DNA of 64,000 bases from Nautilus pompilius (taxonomy: Eukaryota > Mollusca > Cephalopoda > Nautilida > Nautilidae). The notes below the pieces were generated by a model. That model ran no database searches and was not told the origin of the DNA. It worked only from the letters and a program-made list of their open reading frames with translations. Shown here one piece after another: positions 57,001 through 60,815 of the stretch. Numbering within the stretch: position 1 is the stretch's first letter; each line of letters starts with the position of its first letter. Position numbers and translations under genes: made by a program. The stretch covers positions 310,001 through 374,000 of the forward strand of contig JACATO010000645.1 of NCBI GenBank assembly GCA_018389105.1. The letters are read 5' to 3'.

Positions 57001-57955
57001 TTAACAAAAGCTATATGTAGTGTTAATCAGTTTGAAAAATAGCTAAATAACCCCTTTACTCACCATACTATAAAACACACCACCACCTTACTCGCAATAG
57101 TATCTACAACTTTGCTATGTCTATGTTTTGTAATATATAGCGGTTTATAAGCTTGAGTGAATGCTCATAATAGCCAAAAGTTGACTTGGAACCTTTTATT
57201 ATGGTAAACTCCAGTAACGATATTGAGATTTACTGAGTCATGCAATAAATGAAAACACATGCCTGTTCTCATTTCCTGCTTTCTTAACTAAACCCCATCG
57301 GATCATTGTTTTTAGTTGTTTGTTTTTTTTTGGCTGCAGTAGCTCAGTGTGGATTTTAACTCAAAATCCCTCACTAAAATCCACTTTATTTGCCTTCAGA
57401 AACCAAGCTAGTCTCGCATGGCTTTTAGTTCGCGAGAGTCCCAAGTAAATGACTCTCACGGTGATGCAGCGAAATGTGACGATTCATCTAATTCGTGTTT
57501 GTCTATCGAGTGACTGGAGTTCCTGGGGGTGGAGGGAGCCCGGTCAGCGGAACTCTGGTAACACGGGTTAGCTTCATAATAACGTATTATAACCGTCATC
57601 TATACCCCTAGCCCCCCCTTTAGTTAGACACAAGGTAGATGAGATGTGTGCACACTCTGTTGCTTGGGGTTTAAGCGCTGTGACCTGATCGAAAAGCAGT
57701 TATCCGATCTGGGCCTCATCAGCTGATGATGAGATGAGATGAGAACGGTTTCTGCTGGCTATCGACCCCCCCCCCTCCCTCCAAACTCGCGCAATGAGGG
57801 AAACTTCAGATGGCCGTTCACCGCTGCCGGCGCAGTGTTCTACAAACCATCAGTAAAGCCTCTCCCCTCCAGAACAGGGCGGCTGGCAGACCCGCAACTT
57901 ACTTGTTTAGCTTCTGAGCGAAGGCTCGTTGGCCCCCGCCGCTGGTGGAAGCCAT
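2895..57955 (-). CDS. DOCK7: DOCK-C guanine-nucleotide exchange factor (DOCK7-like), 25 exons, 3' part outside window
   Basis: Whole-gene entry; exons follow separately. DOCK-C proteins (DOCK6/7/8, Drosophila Zir) activate Rac and Cdc42 and steer cytoskeleton, cell polarity and migration. Twenty-five exons on the minus strand join into 1,037 uninterrupted codons; every junction is GT-AG and all phases agree. The product shows the DOCK-C/D N-terminal region (about residues 52-170), the [14 protein letters not shown] block, the SENFYFDLN and [14 protein letters not shown] blocks, [20 protein letters not shown], then DHR-1 (about 560-730; [39 protein letters not shown]) and the start of the helical repeats ([28 protein letters not shown]). 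Human DOCK7 is about 2,140 residues, so roughly half is here; DHR-2 must lie beyond position 1. The family call is firm. Invertebrates usually carry one DOCK6/7/8 gene, so the DOCK7 name means closest resemblance, not one-to-one orthology. Confidence 0.93.
3182..3204. repeat. SINE-body word
   Basis: 23 bases identical to 27303-27325 within a SINE. Probably the remnant of another copy; no tRNA-like half is recognisable next to it. Confidence 0.4.
6035..6410 (+). mobile_element. Degraded LINE 3' fragment, same family as 52700
   Basis: At 6324-6408 the plus strand reads NKGTFSDH, stop, [16 protein letters not shown]. This parallels [26 protein letters not shown] of the copy at 52700; the DNA word TTAATGGTGCTTTA is identical. 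Upstream, [12 protein letters not shown] may match AQRIAW.SRKAL. Heavily mutated. Confidence 0.6.
6892..6987 (-). CDS. DOCK7: DOCK exon 24
   Basis: Thirty-two codons, phase 0. Encodes [20 protein letters not shown] and NAWFLFELM, matching [20 protein letters not shown] and AWFFFELMV. Donor GTAAGT. Confidence 0.97.
6988..8135 (-). other. DOCK intron 23
   Basis: Contains a minus-strand Tc1/mariner relic (about 7160-7640). 7640-7980 has no clear assignment but is likely part of the same decayed element. Confidence 0.6.
7160..7640 (-). mobile_element. Tc1/mariner relic, C-terminal part
   Basis: The minus strand at 7475-7440 reads PDLNLIEHV, the signature around the third catalytic residue. It is followed by stop, YLGGMFVV, a Pro-rich spacer and [19 protein letters not shown], which fits the ...SMxxRCxxVIxxxG C-terminus. 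Broken by stops; the N-terminal half is not readable. Confidence 0.6.
8136..8200 (-). CDS. DOCK7: DOCK exon 23
   Basis: Phase 1 to phase 0. Encodes [20 protein letters not shown] and one more lysine. It replaces a much longer Ser-rich linker of vertebrate DOCK7, which ends LTGRLPTKK. Clean TTTCAG acceptor and GTAAAA donor. Confidence 0.85.
8201..9532 (-). other. DOCK intron 22
   Basis: AT-rich with a short (TC)n at 9167-9177. No repeat family or coding match. Confidence 0.75.
9533..9688 (-). CDS. DOCK7: DOCK exon 22 (Ser/Thr-rich linker)
   Basis: Phase 1 at both ends. Encodes [20 protein letters not shown] and [19 protein letters not shown], matching VHYATMARSAVRPASL and SNSNPDISGTPTSPDDEV. 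I chose the donor GTGAAT because its phase fits exon 23; a competing GTGGCT after GGGGAG would put exon 23 in a non-matching frame. The donor is weaker than the others. Confidence 0.88.
9830..10879 (+). mobile_element. Tigger/pogo transposon relic with partial transposase
   Basis: Inverted ends: left CTGTAATTTCTTGGTTATAAG (20 of these bases shown as CTGTAATTTCTTGGTTATAA), right reversed CTGCCATAATTTCTGGATTA. The plus strand near 10165 reads [20 protein letters not shown] followed by KYGISEK, the pogo/Tigger helix-turn-helix (compare YKLEVIKYAEENGNRAAGR). The open frame 10400-10717 carries [18 protein letters not shown] and [10 protein letters not shown], the block after the first catalytic Asp (MDETPLTFD...TTGHEK). 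The Asp-Glu pair survives as NRDE. Later catalytic residues are absent, so it is internally deleted. Confidence 0.82.
11578..11599. repeat. Poly-C followed by (AC)n
   Basis: Eleven C then about five AC units. Confidence 0.9.
12488..12646 (-). CDS. DOCK7: DOCK exon 21
   Basis: Phase 1 at both ends. Encodes [39 protein letters not shown] and ends at PVSGPFHA. It matches FEAMASIINRLHKNL and NHDQHGRNSLLASYI. The YVFRLP motif of vertebrates is changed to YGSTLP. Intron 20, upstream, is the longest in the window (6.9 kb). Confidence 0.95.
14549..15247. mobile_element. Non-autonomous pogo/Tigger-type element (MITE)
   Basis: Starts at a TA with CAGTACACTCTTGATAACTC. The right end reversed reads TACTCCCAATAACTTGAAGT. 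Both ends go on in words such as AAGTC.AA, GATAAGTCAAA and TTCGAATAACT, typical of long pogo-type terminal repeats. No transposase. The right end has lost its CAGTA. Confidence 0.6.
16940..18170 (+). pseudogene. Possible decayed coding sequence, not recognised
   Basis: Scattered plus-strand pieces read like real protein in several frames: [18 protein letters not shown] near 16958, [20 protein letters not shown] near 17337, [20 protein letters not shown] near 17814, and [20 protein letters not shown] near 18060. There are many stops. It may be an old retrocopy of a host gene or an uncharacterised transposon. No parent recognised. Confidence 0.25.
18359..19002 (-). mobile_element. Tigger-like element with transposase N-terminus
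   Basis: Ends are imperfect inverted repeats: CAGACACTCCCCTGGTTAGG on the left and, reversed, GAGGTACTCCTCGGGTTATG on the right. Inside these ends CTTTGCGTAAGT recurs in both, and TA flanks both sides. The minus strand (18411-18716) reads [20 protein letters not shown] and [12 protein letters not shown]. This fits the Tigger/CENP-B helix-turn-helix start (SLEVKLDIIKRFE...), with the middle deleted. A non-autonomous derivative. Confidence 0.78.
19512..19728 (-). CDS. DOCK7: DOCK exon 20 (helical repeats begin)
   Basis: Phase 0 to phase 1. Encodes [29 protein letters not shown] and [18 protein letters not shown]. The last block matches LDKLILLVIRPPVIAGQ of DOCK7. Donor GTAAGT follows the first base of an isoleucine codon completed in exon 21. 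Confidence 0.95.
19729..20243 (-). other. DOCK intron 19
   Basis: Short AT-rich intron, nothing seen. Confidence 0.8.
20244..20330 (-). CDS. DOCK7: DOCK exon 19
   Basis: Twenty-nine codons, phase 0. Encodes [20 protein letters not shown] and SIHTQ, matching [25 protein letters not shown]. Confidence 0.97.
20331..22610 (-). other. DOCK intron 18
   Basis: AT-rich. A (GA)n run at 21610-21621. The plus frame 22279-22512 has no known domain. The 22-base word at 22020-22041 repeats at 26647-26668. Confidence 0.65.
22020..22041 (+). repeat. 22-base exact repeat, copy 1
   Basis: Word AAAAAGCAGCTCAGCTGGAT plus TT, identical at 26647-26668. It contains the palindrome CAGCTG. A shorter version, TCAGCTGGATTTTA, occurs near 63917. 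Confidence 0.7.
22611..22712 (-). CDS. DOCK7: DOCK exon 18 (end of DHR-1)
   Basis: Thirty-four codons, phase 0. Encodes [20 protein letters not shown] and [14 protein letters not shown], matching [25 protein letters not shown]. Closes the DHR-1 domain. Confidence 0.96.
22713..24642 (-). other. DOCK intron 17
   Basis: Dominated by a piggyBac-like relic (23382-24602) that ends 40 bases upstream of the end of the intron on the exon 17 side's acceptor-distal edge. Rest AT-rich. Confidence 0.7.
23382..24602 (+). mobile_element. piggyBac-like DNA transposon relic
   Basis: Bounded by TTAA at 23382-23385 and 24599-24602, the target-site duplication of piggyBac elements. Inverted ends begin TTAATCCTTT on both sides. 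The plus strand carries transposase N-terminal fragments: an acidic/serine-rich frame at 23643-23846 ([18 protein letters not shown]), then [20 protein letters not shown] and ETNQHMHKC. These resemble the GP...P.DFF..FF...V...I..ETN.YA start of the piggyBac core domain. At about 1.2 kb it is under half the usual length; the catalytic Asp region is missing or unrecognisable. Stops present. Confidence 0.75.
24643..24787 (-). CDS. DOCK7: DOCK exon 17 (DHR-1)
   Basis: Phase 2 to phase 0. Encodes [35 protein letters not shown] and PLEVPIGYT. Matches [31 protein letters not shown] of DOCK7. Confidence 0.97.
24788..25857 (-). other. DOCK intron 16
   Basis: AT-rich, no repeats or reading frames of note. 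Confidence 0.75.
25858..25928 (-). CDS. DOCK7: DOCK exon 16 (DHR-1)
   Basis: Phase 0 to phase 2. Encodes [20 protein letters not shown] followed by YHN, a near-perfect match to the family block. Donor GTGAGT, acceptor TATCAG. Confidence 0.97.
26647..26668 (+). repeat. 22-base exact repeat, copy 2
   Basis: Identical to 22020-22041; flanks are unrelated. Confidence 0.7.
27285..27410 (-). mobile_element. tRNA-derived SINE
   Basis: On the minus strand, CACTGAATTGGAGGCGCAGA then TGTTGAGGGCCCAAGTTTGATACCTGG gives an A-box-like and B-box-like pair, followed by a body with TTTCTTCT. Related to 56850-56975. The body word TACTTTGAGAAATTTGGCAAAAA (plus strand 27303-27325) recurs exactly at 3182-3204. 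Confidence 0.6.
27690..28430 (+). mobile_element. Tc1/mariner relic, family C
   Basis: Plus strand. The frame 27693-28049 reads [32 protein letters not shown] and [17 protein letters not shown]. These match LxxxGYxxRVAxxKPLL, WSDESKFxxF and CLxPTVKHGGGSVMVWG of Tc1-like transposases. WSDE has decayed to FFNE. The downstream half is very degraded. This N-terminal half stayed open for 118 codons. Confidence 0.75.
29159..29276 (-). CDS. DOCK7: DOCK exon 15 (DHR-1)
   Basis: Phase 2 to phase 0. Encodes [20 protein letters not shown] and [18 protein letters not shown], the core C2-like strands of DHR-1. Donor GTGAGT. Confidence 0.97.
29277..29710 (-). other. DOCK intron 14
   Basis: Short AT-rich intron. 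Nothing seen. Confidence 0.8.
29711..29891 (-). CDS. DOCK7: DOCK exon 14 (entry to DHR-1)
   Basis: Phase 1 to phase 2. Encodes [37 protein letters not shown] and a longer linker than in human DOCK7 (an extra [11 protein letters not shown]-like segment). This leads into the DHR-1 domain that binds phosphoinositides in the family. Confidence 0.95.
30022..30115 (-). CDS. DOCK7: DOCK exon 13
   Basis: Phase 0 to phase 1. Encodes [20 protein letters not shown] and [11 protein letters not shown], matching [22 protein letters not shown]. Donor GTAAGC. Confidence 0.96.
30116..31751 (-). other. DOCK intron 12
   Basis: Largely filled by a plus-strand Tc1/mariner relic (30490-31320). The remainder is AT-rich. 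Confidence 0.7.
30490..31320 (+). mobile_element. Tc1/mariner relic, family B or related
   Basis: Plus strand. Pieces in order: a frame at 30554-30823 with [20 protein letters not shown] (compare RLRxAxLHxxRPxxxxxLT), then [16 protein letters not shown] in another frame. Next comes [20 protein letters not shown] (the FMDDNARPHRARIV block with the second catalytic Asp) and a degraded [10 protein letters not shown] where PDLNPIEH belongs. Split over three or more frames, so not functional. Confidence 0.75.
31752..31951 (-). CDS. DOCK7: DOCK exon 12 (Arg/Ser-rich loop)
   Basis: Phase 1 to phase 0. Encodes an Arg/Ser-rich loop ([20 protein letters not shown] and YEKRRSWS) ending in [11 protein letters not shown]. 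The loop is in the same place as the phosphoserine-rich GERRNSS/SLERTTS loop of DOCK7/8, and RRGS and RRSWS look like basophilic kinase sites (inference). TLTV..FFKQ fixes the 3' end. Confidence 0.94.
31952..33380 (-). other. DOCK intron 11
   Basis: AT-rich with a (CA)n microsatellite at 32375-32397. No other feature seen. Confidence 0.7.
32375..32397. repeat. (CA)n microsatellite
   Basis: About eleven uninterrupted CA units on the plus strand. Confidence 0.95.
33381..33570 (-). CDS. DOCK7: DOCK exon 11
   Basis: Phase 0 to phase 1. Encodes [20 protein letters not shown] and [20 protein letters not shown]. The first block is a strong family signature; the Pro/Glu-rich tail is the start of a variable loop. 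Confidence 0.96.
33700..34210 (-). mobile_element. Probable Tc1-like relic
   Basis: The minus-strand frame includes [20 protein letters not shown] followed by [11 protein letters not shown]. This resembles the ...VSxxTVRNRLHxAGL helix-turn-helix end of Tc1-like transposases. Only the N-terminal part is recognisable. Its edge lies about 130 bases upstream of the exon 11 acceptor. Confidence 0.45.
34720..35660 (+). mobile_element. Tc1/mariner relic, family A
   Basis: Plus strand. Reads [18 protein letters not shown] (first catalytic Asp in WSD), [25 protein letters not shown], a degraded DNAxIHxAxIVQ block, then [13 protein letters not shown] (PDLNPIEH motif) and a tail with SMSHH and VIQAK. 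The order and spacing fit a DD34E transposase of about 340 residues. Several stops and frameshifts. Terminal inverted repeats not resolved. It is the best preserved Tc1 copy in the window. Confidence 0.82.
36603..36668 (-). CDS. DOCK7: DOCK exon 10
   Basis: Twenty-two codons, phase 0 at both ends. Encodes [18 protein letters not shown], nearly identical to [18 protein letters not shown] in DOCK7. Confidence 0.96.
36669..38962 (-). other. DOCK intron 9
   Basis: Mostly AT-rich with nothing recognised. The stretch 38430-38760 is richer in G and C (it includes CATGGCGGTGTGAGAGCGC) and may be an unclassified repeat or an old insertion. Confidence 0.55.
38963..39112 (-). CDS. DOCK7: DOCK exon 9
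   Basis: Fifty codons, phase 0 at both ends. Encodes [18 protein letters not shown] and ends [17 protein letters not shown], both family hallmarks. The run between them ([12 protein letters not shown]) aligns with RPHVPPAAITT. Confidence 0.96.
39583..39635. repeat. CA and GA microsatellite
   Basis: Imperfect (CA)n at 39583-39606 followed by GAGAAAGAGAGAGAAAGAG. Confidence 0.9.
40870..41400 (+). mobile_element. Tc1/mariner relic, family B
   Basis: Plus strand. The readable piece [15 protein letters not shown], shortly followed by NESSFWLKF, matches the RARLQWCNQHRIW...FSDESRF block of Tc1 transposases, with the first catalytic Asp region degraded. Upstream text is compatible with the helix-turn-helix region but is broken by stops. 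No intact frame. Confidence 0.6.
41606..41672 (-). CDS. DOCK7: DOCK exon 8
   Basis: Phase 2 to phase 0. Encodes [20 protein letters not shown], almost identical to vertebrate DOCK7. It is separated from exon 7 by the shortest intron of the gene (110 bases). Confidence 0.96.
41673..41782 (-). other. DOCK intron 7 (short)
   Basis: Only 110 bases, with a pyrimidine-rich plus-strand centre. All other introns except intron 13 are over 400 bases. Confidence 0.9.
41783..41868 (-). CDS. DOCK7: DOCK exon 7
   Basis: Phase 0 to phase 2. Encodes [20 protein letters not shown], matching [20 protein letters not shown] of DOCK7. Donor GTAAGT. Confidence 0.95.
41869..43732 (-). other. DOCK intron 6
   Basis: AT-rich, with a run of 12 G at 42300-42311. 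The reading frames at 42544-42768 and 43102-43362 show no known domain. The stretch 42290-43560 is slightly richer in G and C and may be an old unclassified repeat. Confidence 0.6.
42300..42311. repeat. Poly-G tract
   Basis: Twelve consecutive G on the plus strand, a sharp outlier in an AT-rich intron. Confidence 0.9.
43733..43948 (-). CDS. DOCK7: DOCK exon 6 (DTPRGSW block)
   Basis: Phase 0 at both ends, 72 codons. Contains [19 protein letters not shown] and [19 protein letters not shown], a near match to the same block in human DOCK7. A basic KRQS just before it parallels the KRRS of the vertebrate protein. Donor GTCAGT. Confidence 0.95.
43949..46411 (-). other. DOCK intron 5
   Basis: Contains a minus-strand LINE tail (44930-45400). 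The rest is AT-rich. The plus-strand frame 46213-46476 overlaps exon 5 antisense and is hydrophobic by composition; not called. Confidence 0.65.
44930..45400 (-). mobile_element. LINE ORF2 C-terminal fragment, same family as 52700
   Basis: The minus-strand frame 44947-45189 reads [20 protein letters not shown] and then [14 protein letters not shown]. This parallels [18 protein letters not shown] and [13 protein letters not shown] of the plus-strand copy. Upstream the frame is broken and degraded. Orientation is opposite to the copy at 52700. Confidence 0.7.
46412..46520 (-). CDS. DOCK7: DOCK exon 5
   Basis: Phase 2 to phase 0. Encodes [19 protein letters not shown] and an acidic tail [13 protein letters not shown]. 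This linker is poorly conserved in the family. It is included because it keeps the frame and has clean splice sites (TTTTAG acceptor, GTAAAT donor). Confidence 0.82.
46521..50012 (-). other. DOCK intron 4
   Basis: Contains a Tigger-like transposase relic at 48055-48560. Elsewhere AT-rich, with an A-run at 49030, an (AT)n near 49484 and (AATAAT)n near 49857-49885. Nothing else recognised. Confidence 0.65.
48055..48560 (-). mobile_element. Tigger/pogo transposase relic, internally deleted
   Basis: Minus strand. From about 48523 it reads [19 protein letters not shown], the start of a CENP-B/Tigger helix-turn-helix. The next parts include [15 protein letters not shown] in one frame (48158-48379; compare WLDRFKKRH in Tigger proteins). 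In the overlapping frame it ends [10 protein letters not shown], then [20 protein letters not shown] and a stop at 48067. The catalytic DDE region is absent between the DNA-binding part and the apparent C-terminal tail, so this looks like an internal-deletion derivative. At least two frame changes. Terminal repeats not resolved. Confidence 0.65.
50013..50084 (-). CDS. DOCK7: DOCK exon 4
   Basis: A 72-base exon, phase 2 at both ends. Encodes [20 protein letters not shown], aligned with the MDPHVRDCIRSYTEDW block of DOCK7. Donor GTAAGC, acceptor TTACAG. Confidence 0.9.
50085..51936 (-). other. DOCK intron 3
   Basis: AT-rich. Open frames at 50236-50463 (+), 50519-50767 (-) and 51093-51320 (-) have no recognisable domain. 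No repeat family identified. Confidence 0.6.
51937..52106 (-). CDS. DOCK7: DOCK exon 3 (DOCK-C/D N-terminal region)
   Basis: Phase 0 to phase 2, donor GTAGGT. Encodes [25 protein letters not shown] and PRPCRTL, which match the EPVDLEDYL, IEFPPDDIEV and PRDCRTL blocks of the family. Confidence 0.92.
52700..53535 (+). mobile_element. LINE 3' end (C-terminus of ORF2, 3' UTR, AT-repeat tail)
   Basis: A plus-strand frame from about 52840 to 53298 reads [19 protein letters not shown], a Cys-His knuckle like those ending many non-LTR ORF2 proteins. It goes on to [31 protein letters not shown] and [19 protein letters not shown], ending at TGA 53296-53298. One in-frame stop (TGA at 53053-53055) interrupts it, probably from TGG, because the sister copy at 44947 has Trp there. 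After a short 3' UTR the element ends in an (AT)n tract. Only the 3' part is present, as expected for a 5'-truncated LINE. Clade not determined. Confidence 0.75.
53540..54450. mobile_element. GC-richer block, probably part of a mobile element
   Basis: Directly follows the LINE tail and stays richer in G and C than the intron around it. It has fragments of open frame on both strands (plus strand [20 protein letters not shown] and [20 protein letters not shown]). No domain recognised. It may be the 5' region of another LINE copy or an unrelated insertion. Confidence 0.4.
54940..55140. repeat. Unclassified repeat, copy 1
   Basis: Diverged relative of 56085-56330 in the same orientation, sharing the words listed there. 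The two copies sit about 1.15 kb apart on either side of exon 2, which argues for separate insertions or an old duplication. Confidence 0.5.
55765..55864 (-). CDS. DOCK7: DOCK exon 2
   Basis: Begins in phase 2, ends in phase 0 (CAG before GTTAGT). Encodes [16 protein letters not shown] and on to a serine-rich stretch. AAEVRKQ is conserved with vertebrate DOCK7. Confidence 0.88.
56085..56330. repeat. Unclassified repeat, copy 2
   Basis: Shares with 54940-55140 the ordered words TTTTTCAGTGACAAG, GTGTTCT.GTCAAA.GAGA and CCCTCACT, then a weaker tail with GAGCACT/TAGCACT. Ends unknown; family not recognised. Confidence 0.5.
56850..56975 (-). mobile_element. tRNA-derived SINE
   Basis: Read on the minus strand, AGTCCAGTGGTTAGACTACT resembles a tRNA 5' half with an A box, and GGCCCAAGTTTGCTTCTTG sits where a B box belongs, about 30 bases later. 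It is followed by a pyrimidine-rich body with TTTCTTCT. Shares TGTTGA.GGCCCAAGTTTG with the copy at 27285-27410. No functional tRNA fold is implied. Confidence 0.65.
57903..57955 (-). CDS. DOCK7: DOCK exon 1 (start codon)
   Basis: Encodes [17 protein letters not shown] plus the first two bases of a lysine codon, then donor GTAAGT. RAFAQK matches the very start of vertebrate DOCK7/8. The ATG has A at -3 and G at +4, and an in-frame TGA lies ten codons upstream (57983-57985), which fixes the start. The Ser/Gly-rich residues 3-8 are not typical of vertebrate homologues. Confidence 0.88.
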
Positions 57956-57969
57956 GTTGGTTTTTCCTA

Positions 57970-57977
57970 TTACGTCA
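57970..57977 (-). promoter_or_regulatory. CRE-like motif before DOCK start
   Basis: The minus strand reads TGACGTAA, one base from the palindromic CREB/ATF site, 15 bases upstream of the ATG. It lies either in a very short leader or in the core promoter. Function is inference. Confidence 0.3.
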
Positions 57978-57986
57978 CCGGTTCAT
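57975..57986 (-). CDS. Three-codon upstream ORF (Met-Asn-Arg) in DOCK leader
   Basis: Minus strand ATG AAC CGG TGA, ending 19 bases before the DOCK ATG. It exists in the mRNA only if transcription starts upstream of 57986. Confidence 0.25.
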   Translation of the reverse strand: MNR

Positions 57987-58399
57987 GAGCTCTCACAAAT
58001 CTATTGAAGTTAAGAAATGGTTTAAAAATAAGTCAAACATGTTTGCATATTTTAACCTATTCCACGTATTGTTTAGGTAATTGTATATTTGCTTTTTCTC
58101 GTAATAAACCAAAGAAGTATAAATTAGACAATTAAAATATGAATTAATTTTTAATATTGGTTAGCGTCGCAAGCGGCATAAACGAACACTCCTATATCGA
58201 CATTTTAGTAATTTTAATCAACAGATTATCTATATTAGCATCGGTACTTGGATAAGTGGATTGGCAGTCATTCTAATTAATAGAAATGAGAAAAGGCAGA
58301 CAACATTACAGCATTCAAAAAGAAGCAAGATAGCTCTAAATCATTGGTCATTCAACATCAATGGCGGAAGATAAAATGTCTGCTGCAGTGCTGGGGACG

Positions 58400-59090
58400 G
58401 GCTGTGGCCAAAACACAGTGACGGAAAGGCATTTAGCCACCAAACAATAGACCAAGTGACAGACATTCAATGTAGGGCAATATCCTGTCATACCTTGCCA
58501 AGAAATTGCAAGGAGTGCAGACATTGGAAACTGCTGATGTAGTTTGAAAAGTCATGCTTTAACCTTTTTTTGCATAAATGGGAGAAGACATTTGGATAAA
58601 AGAAATAAATCACTCAACTCCCTTCTTGTGTGGTCCCAACTGGGGTGTTTTGCTGGCACACCCTGGGATTCTTGGTTCCTTCAGAAGGCAGGATGAGTGC
58701 CAGTCTACCTCAGCATCATTTTAAATGAAGTGCATCCAGTGATGCTTCATGTGTGTACCGTGTTTGGCTACTTCCAAGATAATAGTGCTCCCATTTACCA
58801 GCCCACAATGCGCCTTCATAGTTTGAGACATGATAGAAATTTCAAGCATTTTTGATGGCCAGCACAATCTACTGAATATAAACCAAACTGAGCAACTATG
58901 AAATGAATTTGAAACACATATTTGTCATCACAATCCTCTGCCTACCTCACTCCATACAATAACTGAGAAAAATCCCTTGTGAACATCTTTTAGCATTTTG
59001 TGGATTGCATGTCACATCATGTCATGGCTGTTATTCAGGTAAAAGGCGTTGTAGGTCATAATAAAGTGGCCAGATGCTATTTCAGTTGAT
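58400..59090 (+). mobile_element. Tc1/mariner relic, family A
   Basis: Decayed plus-strand transposase. Readable pieces include FQDNSAPI (from DNAPIH around the second catalytic Asp), a degraded WPAQS..N...EQ block, and an end reading SMSHH-like then VIQVKG. The nucleotide text parallels the copy at 34720-35660 (shared GGGCAAT.TCC, CCTTGCCAAG, GTGCATCCA.. .GATGCTTCATGTGT). Many stops and frameshifts; no intact frame. Ends not resolved. Confidence 0.75.
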
Positions 59091-60331
59091 TTCATGCAAA
59101 AATTCCTAGTGTGCACATACATAGTGTTTTTCTGGAGAAAAAAACTTGCTGCTGTTGATACTGGTTGTTTTGTCTTACTATTCACAAGTTGTTTTACTTC
59201 TCAGCAATATAAAGACAATAGAATTTACTATAGACATCCAACACCATAGAGTTTGGGCCATGTTTAAACCATTAATATGGCTATAAATACGTGCATGTTT
59301 TATTTTTTAGAATTGAATTTTAGCATCTTTTAACATGGGGAGGGGGCAGTATTTCAAATCTGTTCACCAAAGGCTTTCTTTCTCAAAAATATAAAATGGA
59401 GTGCAAGAGTTTAGATGACTACACAATTATTTATTGCCTTGCATACCTAGTGATAAAAAAAACTGCATGGTTGTATTTAGCTTTTGCTATTGATGTTAAC
59501 CCTAAGGGAAGAGTATTGTTTTTAGTTCAGTTGTTGATCTCTGTTAAACCCAAATTAACCCTGTTTAATGAAAAAAATTTGGCTTCAATGGAGGCGATTA
59601 TGTACATTACACAAATTTAGTGGAAATCCTTTTGAAATATTTATAAACACTTAAGAATTAACAGAATCATTTGAAAGCATTTAACTGATAAGTGTTATAA
59701 ATTGATCGGGCTAAAACGAACTGGACTGTCCAATGTCACTGTGCTAATTGTTATGTTGTTATGGCTTCTCTGACTCTGCCACAGATCCGTCTATTCTACC
59801 ACTATTAAAACAAAACACAAGATAGACTTAAAGAAAAAAGTAATTTATTAACACAGAAGAAAATTCTAGTTTTTAATCATCACTGCTATATGCAAAAATA
59901 AAATGTCTTAAAGTTAAAATAACATCACAAGCGTGGAAAAAATAATCTCCCTTTTTTTAAATAAAAAGAGAAACCTAGTTCAGTTTTCAAATATATATAT
60001 TTGAAAGTGTTTACACAGACAAAAGTCCAACAAGTATATCCCCATACTTTGGTTATAATTTTACACAGAGAGTAAACTTGACATAAATTTAAGTAAAACA
60101 GGAAAAATGAATTGTGAAAATAACGATTAGAAAAACAAAATTACAAGTTTTGACAATCATCTATAGACATAGATGGTATATGTAGTTCTTTCCAAAAGAG
60201 CCTGCCTGATTTTGTTCATAATACATTTTCTTGGCAAGCTGCAAGTGTTCAACACCTGATGTATATCAATTTTCCAAACTCTAAAAGTTAAAAACAAAAA
60301 AAAATCCCATTGAAATAGAATATCCTGATTT

Positions 60332-60337
60332 TTTAAT
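60332..60337 (-). terminator. Candidate PSMG3 polyadenylation signal
   Basis: ATTAAA on the minus strand, about 330 bases after the PSMG3 stop. A canonical AATAAA lies further on at 59844-59849. Which one is used cannot be told from sequence. Confidence 0.25.
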
Positions 60338-60665
60338 TATCCAATCAAAGCAGTTATACATCAGAATTAAAATCACAATCCTAAGCCGTTAGAATGGTGG
60401 CTGATGGCAGTTCTCTTGGACAGTTCCTTAACTTAGATCTTCAAAATAATTTTGTTTATAAAAATCTAAAGGTTCTGATTGTTTATGACAAGTGCATCAG
60501 TCTTCCAGTAAAAGTTCTGCAGTCAGTGTTCAAGATGAACACTTGGCAGACCTGTGACTGCCTAATGTGCTCCAACATTCCTGTAACCACTATATCAAAC
60601 TGCTTATGAATGAATGCAAAACAGAAGTGACCTCAAAGGGGCTGACATGGTCATTTGAACTAGTT

Positions 60666-60815
60666 TCATTGTGTCCACACTTTACACTGCTGGACAAGTT
60701 CACAAATTTGCTTCACTGTACTTAGAGATGTATCCTTTAGAGAAATGGCTACCAGAACAGACTGGACTGTGTTCATGCTGATCACAACATTTTTTGCAAG
60801 TATGTGTAACATTGG
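60666..60815 (-). CDS. PSMG3: PSMG3 last exon (stop codon)
   Basis: Encodes PMLHILAKNVVISMNTVQSV, LVAISLKDTSLSTVKQICEL and VQQCKVWTQ, then TGA. Matches PLIHVFAKNLVAFV, AVAVKDKSMEGLKALREVI and CQVW of the human protein. Confidence 0.95.
   Translation of the reverse strand, partial: PMLHILAKNVVISMNTVQSVLVAISLKDTSLSTVKQICELVQQCKVWTQ

Larger units (their letters stand above)
55865..57902 (-). other. DOCK intron 1
   Basis: Holds one copy of an unclassified repeat (56085-56330), a tRNA-derived SINE (56850-56975) and the GC-rich start-site region. The 113-codon plus-strand frame at 57739-58080 runs antisense through exon 1 and has low-complexity codon content; I do not call it a gene. Confidence 0.7.
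57400..57985 (-). promoter_or_regulatory. CpG-richer, GC-rich segment around DOCK exon 1
   Basis: From about 57400 through exon 1 the DNA is clearly richer in G, C and CpG than the surrounding AT-rich sequence. It includes a run of C (57766-57775) and a GATGA repeat near 57726-57742. This is the likely 5' regulatory region, mostly in intron 1. No TATA box was picked out. Confidence 0.4.
57956..60665. other. Spacer between PSMG3 and DOCK
   Basis: Holds the PSMG3 3' untranslated region at the right, a decayed Tc1/mariner copy at 58400-59090, and the DOCK leader and promoter at the left. The plus-strand frame 59396-59620 shows no known domain. No other gene seen. Confidence 0.6.

Noticed and set aside
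57739-58080. 113-codon plus-strand open frame over DOCK exon 1
   Set aside because: It is antisense to exon 1 and lies in GC-rich DNA, where long open frames arise by chance; no domain or splice context.
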